Assembly (NCBI GenBank): GCA_944472155.2
Contig: OX235271.1
Location: 105,227,256-105,291,255, forward strand
Length of the DNA stretch: 64,000 nucleotides
DNA from: Trichobilharzia szidati
Lineage: Eukaryota; Platyhelminthes; Trematoda; Strigeidida; Schistosomatidae
Direction: 5' to 3'
A program made the translations under genes and the position numbers. The notes beneath the pieces were generated by a model. It saw only the letters and a program-made list of their open reading frames with translations, had not been told where the DNA came from and did not search any database. Shown one piece after another: positions 49,884 to 59,799 of this stretch (the first letter of the stretch is position 1; each line of letters opens with the position of its first letter).

Positions 49884-51029
49884 CGCAAAGTTAAACTTCC
49901 GACACCAATAACAACCAATCAGCAAACGACCTTGAACTGACCAACCACATTGAAGAGGCGTTTATGATAAGTGGAAGCGTATATTTGTACAAAAATGCAT
50001 AGAAAAAAGTATAAAACCGTTACAATGGTTATCTTTCTCGAACATGGGACAAAAAGATGGGACTGTCAATAGAAGAATCGCACCACATTCTGTACATATA
50101 TTCGTCCAAATGACTAAAAATGGCATCCTTTTGCCACCCTTTTATAGCCCGGATCCTATTTTTCAATCTCCCCTAAAAACCTTCATTTGAATTGGTATGG
50201 GTCCCAGTAACAGGATCGACGTAATCATTCGAGTGGTTCACTCCATGGTGAATGTAACCCAGAGATGACAAGGAATCATAGCCTTTCCACTCGTCCATAT
50301 GCACAATTGAACCCCTTTTCACAAGTCGAGTTATAATAGGGATCAAAGTGCTCGCCTTCCTGTCTCCTATCCTTTCAACAAACCCTTTTCGAAGAGACGT
50401 GTCGTATAAACCGATAACCCAAATGTTGTTTGCTCTCTGACGACCCCGATTGTATTTCTTCTTTATCAACACTGTCTCGTCTACATGGACTACTACGTCC
50501 TCCCCGCCTAACAGCGAAGTAATTCTGTCCATTTTCCATGATGCTATATCTCTACAATGCTGATACCATTGGACTGTTGAGACGAGGTTGTTCTCCGTCT
50601 CCGCAGCTGCCACTCTCACTGGCTGCTTCAGTACCCAATAGTTGCAGATATACAAAATTTGGGTTAGAGAGAGATGTGACCTAGCAAAAATGTTCCTGCG
50701 GAATATTAAAATTAGCAGCTTACCCTCTCTAATACTAACTCGTTTCCAACATATTCCACAACGATGGACAAATCCATCAGTTGACCTCGAATAGCTTTTC
50801 AGAGTCATAACACCACCACAGGAACACTTTCTCTCCTTTCTTAGCAAGCCTAAGTTTAGGCAATACTGAACTACACTATCCTCCTCGAACTGCAAACGTA
50901 ACCTTGTAAGGGCACGCATTGTAAGTGAATCAAGCGCTGTACAACATTGAACTACGTTCGTGAATCTCATTGGATAATTCGACGTCATCGCTGATTGGTA
51001 GTTATTGGTGTCTGACGTTTAACTTGGCC
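49884..51029 (-). mobile_element. Merlin (IS1016-like) DNA transposon, copy 2
   Basis: Inverted repeats: AAAGTTAAACTTCCGACACC near 49,888 and GTGTCTGACGTTTAACTTGG ending by 51,029, matching the ends of copy 1. No clear target duplication was found (GTGAATTG left, GCTATCAG right). It lies about 370 bp past the stop of the + strand LINE. Its transposase is better preserved than in copy 1. Confidence 0.88.
50020..50988 (-). pseudogene. Merlin transposase, copy 2 (nearly intact)
   Basis: From ATG at 50,988 the frame is open for 271 codons to a TAG at 50,173-50,175. It has a CxC...CxxC zinc-binding-like part (CSCGGV, HRCGICWKR), an Asp-rich catalytic block (VHVDETVLIKKKYNRGRQRA), ERIGDRKASTLIPIITR, MDEWKGYDSLSSLGYIHHGV and DPVTGTHTNSNEGF. 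The frame resumes after the stop and runs to TAA at about 50,020. The stop replaces the tryptophan expected after EGF, and the same codon is TGA in copy 1. A short deletion near the C-terminus is seen relative to copy 1. Confidence 0.88.
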
Positions 51030-51269
51030 GCTATCAGTACATGAGAATCACCTATAAATGCTAACAGAACCTTCTGCGGGAACAGAAGTTATCATGTAGC
51101 CGTGTCTTTCACTGTATGTGTGTTTGCAAACACACATCCTGTCCATGGACAGGAATTATGGTAAGTTGAAAGGTTATCTCCAAGTGGATTTAATATATAT
51201 TTACACTGATCGGCACAGTATAATCTGGGTTATGTGAATTCAGTGTACAAAAATATCTCAACTGTATTA

Positions 51270-51817
51270 ATATTGTGCCATTGTTTGCTTAGCTGACTGC
51301 TAGGCTAACAAATGTAGGTGGTTCTCGTGATTGTTGCAAGTGCAGTGCATTTGAGAAGGCAATAACTCGTTTAATTTTCCTCACTGTTTCAATTAGTGCA
51401 ATGATTCACTGTATAGTAATAATATACACATGGTTTGTGTTGATTACGAGAATTGAATCTAGTTAGCTGTATTATTATTAATCTACCGTCTGACACTGTA
51501 AGTTTAACACCGCAGTGTTTTTGATTACCAATAGTGGAGATGAATTTCTTCTGAAATTTCCATTTACCTGAAACAGTACAGATGCAGTGTCACGATTGAG
51601 TGTCTAGGTTGCTTTATATGTCATTGTTATACTCATCAACACAACAGGTCCGTGTATCTTACAATAGTTTAAGTATTTCTCTATGTTGTTAACATTGTGC
51701 ATAGCTGTTTAGAGATGAGGCATGTTCAGCTTATATTTGATGACTACAGATTCCTAAATATGAGAATATAATTTCTGTAGGATTCAGAAAACTATGCCCA
51801 CTAGACATTACTGAGAT
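51270..51817 (-). repeat. Repeat C, left flank of the LTR element
   Basis: Inverted match to 9,597-10,140. It is interrupted at 51,817 by the LTR element after GAGAT and resumes at 56,344. The stretch 51,030-51,270 between Merlin copy 2 and this repeat holds nothing recognised. Confidence 0.8.
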
Positions 51818-52210
51818 TGTTAATCGCGACAGATAGATAGACTATATGATAGACAGTTAATCAATATGATGTGACCTTCTTGTCGCGATTATTGGTCAAT
51901 TTATCGTAACTCTCACCACGTGATGGCCCTGAGTGTTCTTTTTTGTCTGTCACTCTATTTGTGTATACATGTAATTAATTGACTGTTCATTTTGTCCGTA
52001 CCCTCAATACTGTTCGGTACGTTTTTGTCCTCTTTTTGTAATGACAGTGGATTTGTACATTTTTCTTGGGGTAATTGTATGATTTATTTTATGTTTTAGA
52101 AACAGATAAAGTTAAGTCAAGTCATCCTGTTTTTAACTATAGCTAACCCGAGACTCTGTATCGTCAGTACTGAGGAAAGAATAAATTTGTAGGTAAAAAA
52201 TAATCCTACA
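51818..52210 (+). repeat. 5' LTR of the chimeric retrotransposon
   Basis: Begins TG and ends CA. It contains a 10-bp inverted repeat (AATCGCGACA near 51,822 and TGTCGCGATT near 51,881), a TATA-like GTGTATACATGTAATTAATT region and AATAAA at 52,180-52,185. It differs from the 3' LTR only at GGCCCTG versus GACCTTG (51,925-51,931). Confidence 0.95.
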
Positions 52211-52224
52211 AAGCTTCGAACAGT
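52211..52224 (+). promoter_or_regulatory. Possible primer-binding site next to the 5' LTR
   Basis: The bases directly after the LTR are AAGCTTCGAACAGT. There is no TGG start as for a primer using a tRNA 3' CCA end. GCTTCGAAC is complementary to a T-loop-like GTTCGAAGC, so an internal tRNA segment could be the primer. This is speculative. Confidence 0.25.
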
Positions 52225-52524
52225 ATGGCGGACGAAAGTTATGAAACTATGCCGTCGTTAACTCCACAGTTAGAAAAGAGTAATGAATCTGATTTCACTG
52301 GAAGCAACGAGAATAAATCACGCTATATGGTAGAATTGAAGCTAGCGAGATTGCGCATAGTTCAAAAAGAGAAAGAAATGGAATTAGAAAGATTACGACA
52401 AGGTAGTCGCTAATGTTCTTGTCACAATAAATCGCCTTACAAACCTTCTACTTCTCATAAAGTCACTGTATCTCTTAATGATGAGTTCGCCAGAGGCATA
52501 TCTAAGTTTCTGGACATGCTTAAA
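52225..52524 (+). pseudogene. BEL/Pao-like Gag N-terminal remnant
   Basis: ATG lies 14 bases after the LTR. The frame reads MADESYETMPSLTPQLEKSN, then a charged helix (KLARLRIVQKEKEMELERLR) and a TAA at 52,411-52,413. It continues in the same frame with CSCHNKSPYK and LNDEFARGISKFLDML up to the spectrin junction near 52,525. BEL/Pao Gag proteins often start with such a Lys/Glu-rich helix. Keeping this part would keep the element's own start codon and possibly packaging signals; that is inference. The stop would limit the product to 62 residues unless read through or bypassed. Confidence 0.6.
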
Positions 52525-54655
52525 AGATATCAATATTTTAAAATGGATGCCGATGAACTTGAGTGTTGGATCAATAAAAAACTGCAAACATATGCAAATG
52601 AGGATTTTAAAGAACTCAGTAATCTTCAGGTGAAGAAACAGAAACATCAAGAGTTTGAGTTCGAAGTAACAGTTCATGCTGAAACACTGTCAGCTCTGGA
52701 TTCTGCGGGAGAAGAAATGAATGGTCAGGGACACTACGCAACAGATATTATCAAAAACCGTATTGATGAATTGCATGCCCTGTGGGAAAGGCTTATGGCT
52801 ATTTTCAGAGAAAAATCACGTCTTATTAACCTAATGCTTATATTTGTCCAGTTTTTACGCCAAGTCGAGGAGATACTTTTCTGGATACGTGAAAAAGAAA
52901 CTTACGTAACATCAGAGGATTTCGGTCAAGACCTGGAACATGTTGAGACACTTCAAAAAGGGTTTGATGAGTTTACAAAGGATCTCGAGTATCAAGAAAG
53001 TCGTGCCGAAGATATCTATCGGAAGGCAGATGAATTTCTAAAAGAGGAATTTCCTGAGGATGCCCTAGTCATAGAAAAGTCCAGAGAGGTCCGCGAAGCT
53101 CTAGAACGTCTGAAGGGTCTGGCTAGAAAACGACAAGAAAAGCTACTGGAAGCCTATGAGATACAGAGCTTCTTTAGAGACACAGATAGAGCTATATCGT
53201 GGGTGAATGAAAAGTCAATTCCTTTATCCATTGAGGACTGTGGTCGTGATCTTGCCTCAGTTCAAGCCTTACAAGTGAAGCACGAAGCATTAGAAAGGGA
53301 TTTGACTGCTCCAGATGAAAAGATTGTTCAGCTTGGAAATGATGCTAAGGCGCTTGCACAGAAGCATCCTGATTCGTTAGACACTATACAAGGCAAGTAT
53401 GACGCCTTAATTACTGCATGGGATAAGCTGAAAGGTCAGGCTGTAGATAGGAGAGGTAAACTGGAAGAGTCATTCAAGATGCATCGCTTTTTGGCTGACT
53501 GGAGAGACTTGAGTATCTGGATGAATGAAATGAAGACGTTAATATCGGCGGATGATTTGGCAAAGGATAAAGCCGGTGCTGAAGCCCAAGTAGAGCTACA
53601 TAAGGAATACACCGCTGAGATAAATTCTCGAGCTGACAGTTTGGATACATGCATGCAAGAAGGTCAGGCATTACTAAGTGTTGGCCATCCCTGTAATGGA
53701 GACATAGCTGCTAAACTTTCCACCCTTGAAAGAGAGAGAGCCTCCCTGATGCAGTTGTGTGAGGAAAGACGTGAACAGCTAGAACAGTGTATGGGCCTTC
53801 AGTATTTTTACCGCGACGCTGAACAGTCGAAATCTTGGATTGGTAAGCAAGAGGCCCTCTTAGAAACAAAAGATGTGGGAGGCTCACTCAATTCTGTGGA
53901 AGCACTCATAAGGAAACATGAAGACTTCGAAAAGTCACTTTTAGCACAAGAAGAAAAGATGCGGCAACTTGATGAATTCGCTGCAAACTTAATCGAATCA
54001 AACCACTATGCGGCTGCACAGGTTCATGAGATTCAGGAAGGTCTCCAAAATAGACGAAATGCATTAAAGGAGAAAGCTCAGAACCGCCGTCAGCGTCTTG
54101 AAGATTACCACCGCTACCAAATGTTCGATAGAGATGCAGATGAAATGCAGTCATGGATATCAAGAAAACTTGAAAACGCACTTGATGAAAGTTACAAAGA
54201 CTCCACGAATTTGCAAACAAATATGCAGAAGCACCAGAATTTTGAGGCGGAAATACAAGCGAACCAATCCCGCGTTGAAGATATTAAAAAGACAGGTCAG
54301 GATTTGTTAAATGCAGACCACTGCAACTCGCCAGAAATAAAGGTAAAGATTGAACAGTTGGATGAAACTTGGTCTCATCTCGTAAATGTCATGGGAGACA
54401 AGAAGAAAAATTTAGATCAAGCAAGTAGGTAACAACAGTTCGCTCGCAACGTAGAAGATGTCGAGTTATGGTTGAATGATGTTGAAGCTCATATAGCCTC
54501 AGAGGATGTCGGTCGTGATCTAAACGGTGTGATGAAGGCACAAAAGCGGCACAACTTGCTTGAATATGATGTAGCTGCCCTTCGTGAAGGTATAGATGCA
54601 TTCAAAGTCCAGGCTGACACGTTTGCTGCAGAAAGTCATTTCAACGCTGTTGTAA
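52525..54655 (+). pseudogene. SPTAN1-like: Captured alpha-spectrin cDNA segment (spectrin repeats 1-7, last truncated)
   Basis: Alpha-spectrin forms long heterodimers with beta-spectrin under the plasma membrane. This segment has six full spectrin repeats of about 106 residues plus part of a seventh. Start signatures are YQYFKMDADELECWI (52,528), FVQFLRQVEEILFWI (about 52,843), IQSFFRDTDRAISWV (53,161), MHRFLADWRDLSIWM (53,479), LQYFYRDAEQSKSWI (53,797), YQMFDRDADEMQSWI (54,115) and QQFARNVEDVELWL (54,433). Order and sequence fit the N-terminal repeats of alpha-spectrin. No intron interrupts 2.1 kb. A TAA at 54,430-54,432 stands where spectrin has Gln. The calmodulin-binding, SH3 and EF-hand parts are absent. 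It is in frame with Gag upstream and DPP III downstream. Confidence 0.93.
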
Positions 54656-55615
54656 ATAGGTCAGTGTCTAAAAAATTCCAACGACTTGTAAATAATGCTG
54701 AAAGGTTGTTAACAAGTTTACCCTGGTATTCTACGTCTGAAAAACTTAATTTCTTACAGCCAAACTTTACTAGTATGGATGTAGTGACGTTCGCGACTTC
54801 TGGAATTCCTGTTGGAACTAATATTCCTAACTATGATGATGTACGACAAGTTGATGGATTTAAAAATGTTTCTTTGGATAATGTACTTAGTGTTCGTTTC
54901 AAGGATCCTAAAACAGAATTTCTACGTGATGAAGACAAGCGAATGTACGTGGAACATATTGAAAGTTCCTTTAAATTACAAGTTGGACTTCATGAGCTGA
55001 TGGGATATAGTTCTGGTAAACTGTTTCGGTGTGATTGTTATGGAAAACGAAATTTCCACACGAAAACTACTGAATATGTCATAAATGGAGGTCCTATAAA
55101 AGGTTGGTGTGAACCAAGAGAAACGTTTGACAGCAAGTTTTCAAAGCTTTCATCCGCAATTGAAGAGTGTCAAACTGAGTGCGTTGGAATTAATTTATCT
55201 GATTTACCTCTTGTTCTGGAGCAGTTCGGTTTGAATACCAACTGTGCTCAAGGCGATGTCTCAGATGTAGTCTATATTAATTGGTTGTCAATGATTCCTT
55301 CAGTTGTAACTTCCGTAGAGTTTTATTCTCCAGCAGGAAATGCTGTTGACATTGGATCATGGTGTCAAGCACATTATTGTGCTCGTTATGCGATTCTGCA
55401 AGTTTTGATTGAAGCTGACGATTCTATGGGACGTACACATAAAGTAGTCGGTGAGGACGATGCATCTGATTTGTGTATTTCCTTAGTTCCAAAAAGGCCT
55501 TTAACTGCGGCTCGTTCAGCAATTGGTGAATTCTTAAGAAAATTACAATATTACAAAGGTAAAGCGAATGCTATGTATGGATATGCTTTCTTCCAACACT
55601 ATAGTCAACTACTTC
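54656..55615 (+). pseudogene. DPP3-like: Captured dipeptidyl peptidase III (M49) cDNA segment
   Basis: DPP III is a cytosolic zinc peptidase that removes dipeptides from the N-terminus of short peptides. Recognisable blocks are FTSMDVVTFATSGIPVGTNI, NIPNYDDVRQVDGFKNVSL, VGLHELMGYSSGKLF (54,982-55,026), SAIEECQTECVG (about 55,153-55,188) and IGEFLRKLQYYKG (about 55,519-55,557). The M49 motif is HELLGH; here it is HELMGY (54,991-55,008), so the second zinc-binding His is Tyr. The EECxxE motif keeps its Glu residues (55,162-55,179). About 320 residues are present, roughly the middle of an enzyme of over 700. No intron is seen. The product would not be an active peptidase. Confidence 0.92.
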
Positions 55616-55968
55616 CAAAATATTTGACTGATTTGCTCTGGCATAAATGGCTACGTGGATATCTTCTGATGCTGCAAACAAGATCTAAGTGGTTGGATAT
55701 AAAGCACAACCTACAACCTGATGATCTCGTCTTAGTTAACAGTGCTGACACACAGAGAGGTCTCTGGCGAAAGGCTATAGTTAAGCAGATGTACTATGAC
55801 CAAGATGGCCTCGTCAGGACAGTGTGTTTGAAAACTTCAACTCAAGAAGTGGAACAAGATATAAGAAGCGTATGTTTGCTGGAAGAAGCAGACAACTTTA
55901 TGGTTCCAAGTACAAGAAGTCAACGTGGTGATCGTTCGCGGGGAGTGTTAATCGCGACAGATAGATAG
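55616..55968 (+). pseudogene. BEL/Pao Pol C-terminal remnant (DUF5641-like)
   Basis: From about 55,616 the frame reads KYLTDLLWHKWLRGYLLMLQ, then RSKWLDIKHNLQPDDLVLVN and RGLWRKAIVKQMYYDQDGLV, ending with RSVCLLE and a basic tail. This is the conserved domain that follows integrase in BEL/Pao polyproteins. The stop TAG (55,966-55,968) lies inside the 3' LTR, so Pol overlaps the LTR. Everything of Pol before this domain is missing. Confidence 0.88.
55938..55945 (+). promoter_or_regulatory. Candidate polypurine tract before the 3' LTR
   Basis: GCGGGGAG directly precedes the 3' LTR. It is short, but in the place of a plus-strand primer. Confidence 0.4.
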
Positions 55969-56338
55969 ACTATATGATAGACAGTTAATCAATATGATGT
56001 GACCTTCTTGTCGCGATTATTGGTCAATTTATCGTAACTCTCACCACGTGATGACCTTGAGTGTTCTTTTTTGTCTGTCACTCTATTTGTGTATACATGT
56101 AATTAATTGACTGTTCATTTTGTCCGTACCCTCAATACTGTTCGGTACGTTTTTGTCCTCTTTTTGTAATGACAGTGGATTTGTACATTTTTCTTGGGGT
56201 AATTGTATGATTTATTTTATGTTTTAGAAACAGATAAAGTTAAGTCAAGTCATCCTGTTTTTAACTATAGCTAACCCGAGACTCTGTATCGTCAGTACTG
56301 AGGAAAGAATAAATTTGTAGGTAAAAAATAATCCTACA
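55946..56338 (+). repeat. 3' LTR of the chimeric retrotransposon
   Basis: Same length as the 5' LTR and identical but for two bases by my reading. It is followed at once by the second GAGAT and the resumed repeat C sequence. Confidence 0.95.
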
Positions 56339-56343
56339 GAGAT

Positions 56344-57250
56344 TGTGGATCAATTTCTCAGCTACATATTTGCAATACCTCATTTAACGTAGACGTATTT
56401 AGTGTGAAATTGACGAGAGACTGACGCCTCAACAGAATGGGTGTTTCAGAGTTTATCTTGAGATTTGCGTGTAATCCTCTAATGCTGGACAACTTATGAG
56501 GCACATTTATGCGTATGGCGTCAATATAAAGACCAGCTGTGGACTACTTATTCTTTTATTTGTATGGGAATTTTACTCAGTATTATTATTAATACTAATA
56601 TATAAAATTACATTTCATAACTTCATGTTGGGCTTCACATTTTAGGTATATGGAGCTTGTGGAATTTGAAATCAGTGGAAATGTCAATCTGTCAAACTAA
56701 CACTAATACCCTTCATCAGTTTTTCATTTGTAAATTAATGAAATGCTTAATATATTCTTCATTTCTACTCCTTCTGAACTTTTTCAATGCGTCGCCATAC
56801 TTTGAGCTTTCGTAATATGTGAATTCTGATTAATGCATGTTAAGCTTAGTGGAATGGAGATTTACTACAGTATTATGAGACTGTTACTTTAATCATTCAT
56901 AGGATTTCGAGTCTGTTTCTATAAAATAGCACATTGTGAAAACTAAGTAGGATTTAGCAAGTTGAATTATAATTTCGTAATGTTCGTTGCGCTAAAGTCG
57001 CCCTATTTAGCCAGTTGCAAGTCTGTATAGTGCTAAACGCCAAGTATGTAGCACAAGTAAATGCAGTAAATCAGAGTTGATAGCTACTTCATTAATCAGT
57101 TAATATGCAGTGGCATCATCAAATAGACTGTCCACTTGGCGACGAGCTAAGAAACAATTTTTTATTTATTTCTGATATGCTGTTGAATAATGTGATGTTA
57201 TCTAATATATCCGTCATTTCTATGATCAACAACTGCAGTGCTTGAATATC
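56344..57250 (-). repeat. Repeat C, right flank of the LTR element
   Basis: Inverted match to about 8,645-9,591. Together with 51,270-51,817 it makes up one copy of repeat C split by the LTR element. Similarity ends near 57,250. Confidence 0.8.
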
Positions 57251-57254
57251 TACT

Positions 57255-59035
57255 TTGCTAATTTCAGTTTTAGATGTAAAAGAAAGTTAAATGAAGCTGT
57301 TAATTCCCATTACCGTCGCATAACATGATAGTGATATAGAAATCAAGTCGGACGTTAAGTATCGGATTAATTCTCTCTTCTGACCAATCCTGGTCTTCCC
57401 ATGTCTTAGCGATTTCTAAAATAATATTTCGTCTGACTGTTCACATTAAGAAGTTAAGGCACTCGAGCGTAGCTTATCCCCTCCTCTTACAGTTTGTCAG
57501 TTCGTATATCTTACCTATACTTGACCTGTTCTTCTTGCTTTAATTAGGATAGTACCGTGTTTTGCAGAACTCATCACACAGCGTGTAGAACCCCTGTACC
57601 AACTATAAACATACGATTTTAATCTAATTTGCATACTCATATTATATGTTTACACATACCGATTTTATATGTACTTCGTAAACATTTGTCAATTTACTGT
57701 TGAGCGTTACCTTGATACAATTTTGAAATTTGACTACTGCTATAATACACGGTTACACTCTTCACAAGTGCCTTCTGATTTTACGTTGTGGGCGTCGAGT
57801 AGCCACACCGTCTGCGCACATTGATAAACGTGAAGAAGTACTAGAAAATACGTGTACGCTAATTTAGTCAAATAGAACACGCAACAAGCGTACCAGCCTT
57901 AAATGTATATTACACGCAGGTATAATGCTTATGAGCTACATATGCAAATCAAAGTAAACGTTTGTACGGTGCATTCATTATTTATAAGACTAACTAGTAT
58001 GTAAGAGCTACGATTTGACCAGTTATACAACGTTTAATATATTTAGACACTACGTTGCTTACTTCTATGACGCATTACCTAAAGCTACATAGCTACCTTA
58101 AAGAGGTTTCCGCTAATATCTTAGTGAGCAACTTAACGTTATCTTTGAATTTCAAAGTAAAAGTGGACATCCTGAGAACCTTCTTGGTAAAAAGATCGTC
58201 TCCCACTCGGAAAAAGTAAATATACCATAATCTCAACGAAAGCGTTTACAGGTATTCATCCTATCACCTCAAATGACTCACTATTTGCAGTCCCTTAAAA
58301 AGTAAGAATAAATTTACTGAAGATAGTGTGCTTATGACTTCTAGATATCATAATGTACCATTAGGGAAAGCCTATATCCATAGGGTTATAATAGTTAGAA
58401 GCGCGATATTAATCCCGAAACACGACGACTACGATTCTCAATCACAGAACATTCTACTTTGCTACCTAATCTTCTAATCGTATTAATTTGATATTTCACC
58501 AAGAAATAGAAAACCAATTGTCCTAGGAAAATTTATTTATTTTTTAAAAATAATGGTTATCCGTATTTATAGCTACGGAGTAATCACAAACATCCGAAAA
58601 ATAGGAATTCCATTATTTGAAATGAAACAAGCAATCTGTATTCAGCCAATATTTTCACCCCGAATAATAATCAGCTTCTCAGCTTGTTGTAACCACCGAT
58701 TGTAGACCACAACCCGAAACGTTATTCTTGCTAATTAAAGTCTTACCTTCAACTGGGATAGTTCGTACACTCACCAGGTCACCATGTTATCCGCTTTTTA
58801 AGTCGTTTTGCAACACACTGAATGGCCGTTAACACTGGCTTTGGTACAGGCGGTCCTAGTTCATGTATTTGGATCTAGTATATTGGGCATTATTAAACAT
58901 AGGTAACACTTACCATTTAGGGGTTTCTGATTGCTATCAAGTTTCTTTCAGTTCCAAAACTTCGTACAGGCACAACAGATTCATACTTCTTATGTGGCTT
59001 GACCCTGTTTGATTTAGATTCTCTGACAATATAAC
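57255..59035. other. Stretch without recognised gene
   Basis: AT-rich, with no coding signature or clear repeat on either strand. Confidence 0.45.
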
Positions 59036-59042
59036 TGATTCT

Positions 59043-59213
59043 TTAACTGATAATATACACTGATGGTATGCTCAGCTTCTCAAAAAGCTTCAAAGCTTTT
59101 TCAACTTCAAACCACGTTCTGAAATCTCCAGGTTTAATATGCTCTTCGGAAAACTTGCCAATAGCAACCCTGGTCGTATTCCCCTCACCGGATTCACTCG
59201 TAGACTGCTGCAT
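59043..59213 (-). other. Short open frame, unidentified
   Basis: A 56-residue frame from ATG 59,213 reads MQQSTSESGEGNTTRVAIGK then FSEEHIKPGDFRTWFEVEKA. The pattern IGKF...PGDFRTWFE faintly recalls the start of retrotransposon Gag capsids. Acceptor-like GCAG precedes it. No firm assignment. Confidence 0.2.
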
Positions 59214-59799
59214 GTTGTAAACATGAATGTGAAAGACATTGTTTTTTCGAGATTTCTACATTCTAAGTAACCAACTGAGCCAGAATCAATAACGGCAACC
59301 AGCAAATGAACTAAAAACAACAGCTTTTGTCAGCTAAACATGTTCACTTGCATATTTTCCAAAACTTCCACACAGCACTATTTCATTATTAGCTGAAAAA
59401 CGACTAAAACACTGAAACCACGCATGAAAGCAAGGTATGAAACAACTATCATGAAATGTATGCACTGATCTGGTGGTAAAATCTTTCGAAACCAACGAAT
59501 TTTAACATCAACGGAAACAAAAATGAGTTGAAAAGCAACATTTGTGAACAATATGCATCAAGATAAGTCGTGAATAACTGCAGGATAAACGTAAAAAACA
59601 ATGTGTAAACGAACGGATACAGAATTGCAACCCAACATGGCCGACTAACATGGACGCAAATGACCTTTGAGCGTCTCACTCCACCAATGACCTTGAGCAT
59701 GCGGGATAATTTCGGCCCAACTTTTACTATTATGTGAGAAATGAACATATTGTACACTACTTTGTTTCAACCAAGATCTCTGTACTTTGAACTTAACCT

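Larger units (their letters stand above)
51818..56338 (+). mobile_element. Chimeric BEL/Pao-like LTR retrotransposon carrying two captured host genes
   Basis: Two 393-bp LTRs (51,818-52,210 and 55,946-56,338), each TGTTAATC...CCTACA, differ at two positions. GAGAT is repeated exactly at 51,813-51,817 and 56,339-56,343. In order, the 3.7-kb interior holds a short Gag N-terminus, seven alpha-spectrin repeats, a dipeptidyl peptidase III segment and the DUF5641-like end of a BEL/Pao Pol. There is no protease, RT, RNase H or integrase, so it must depend on other elements. The host pieces are intronless and in sense orientation, which implies capture through RNA, probably by template switching during reverse transcription. 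The near-identical LTRs point to a recent move of the finished chimera. Confidence 0.93.

Noticed and set aside
51818..56338. Spectrin and DPP III as ordinary host genes hit by an LTR element, or processed pseudogenes that landed inside it
   Set aside because: There is no poly(A) tail, 3' UTR or extra target duplication inside the element, no introns, and both pieces are truncated at both ends and fused in frame with element sequence.
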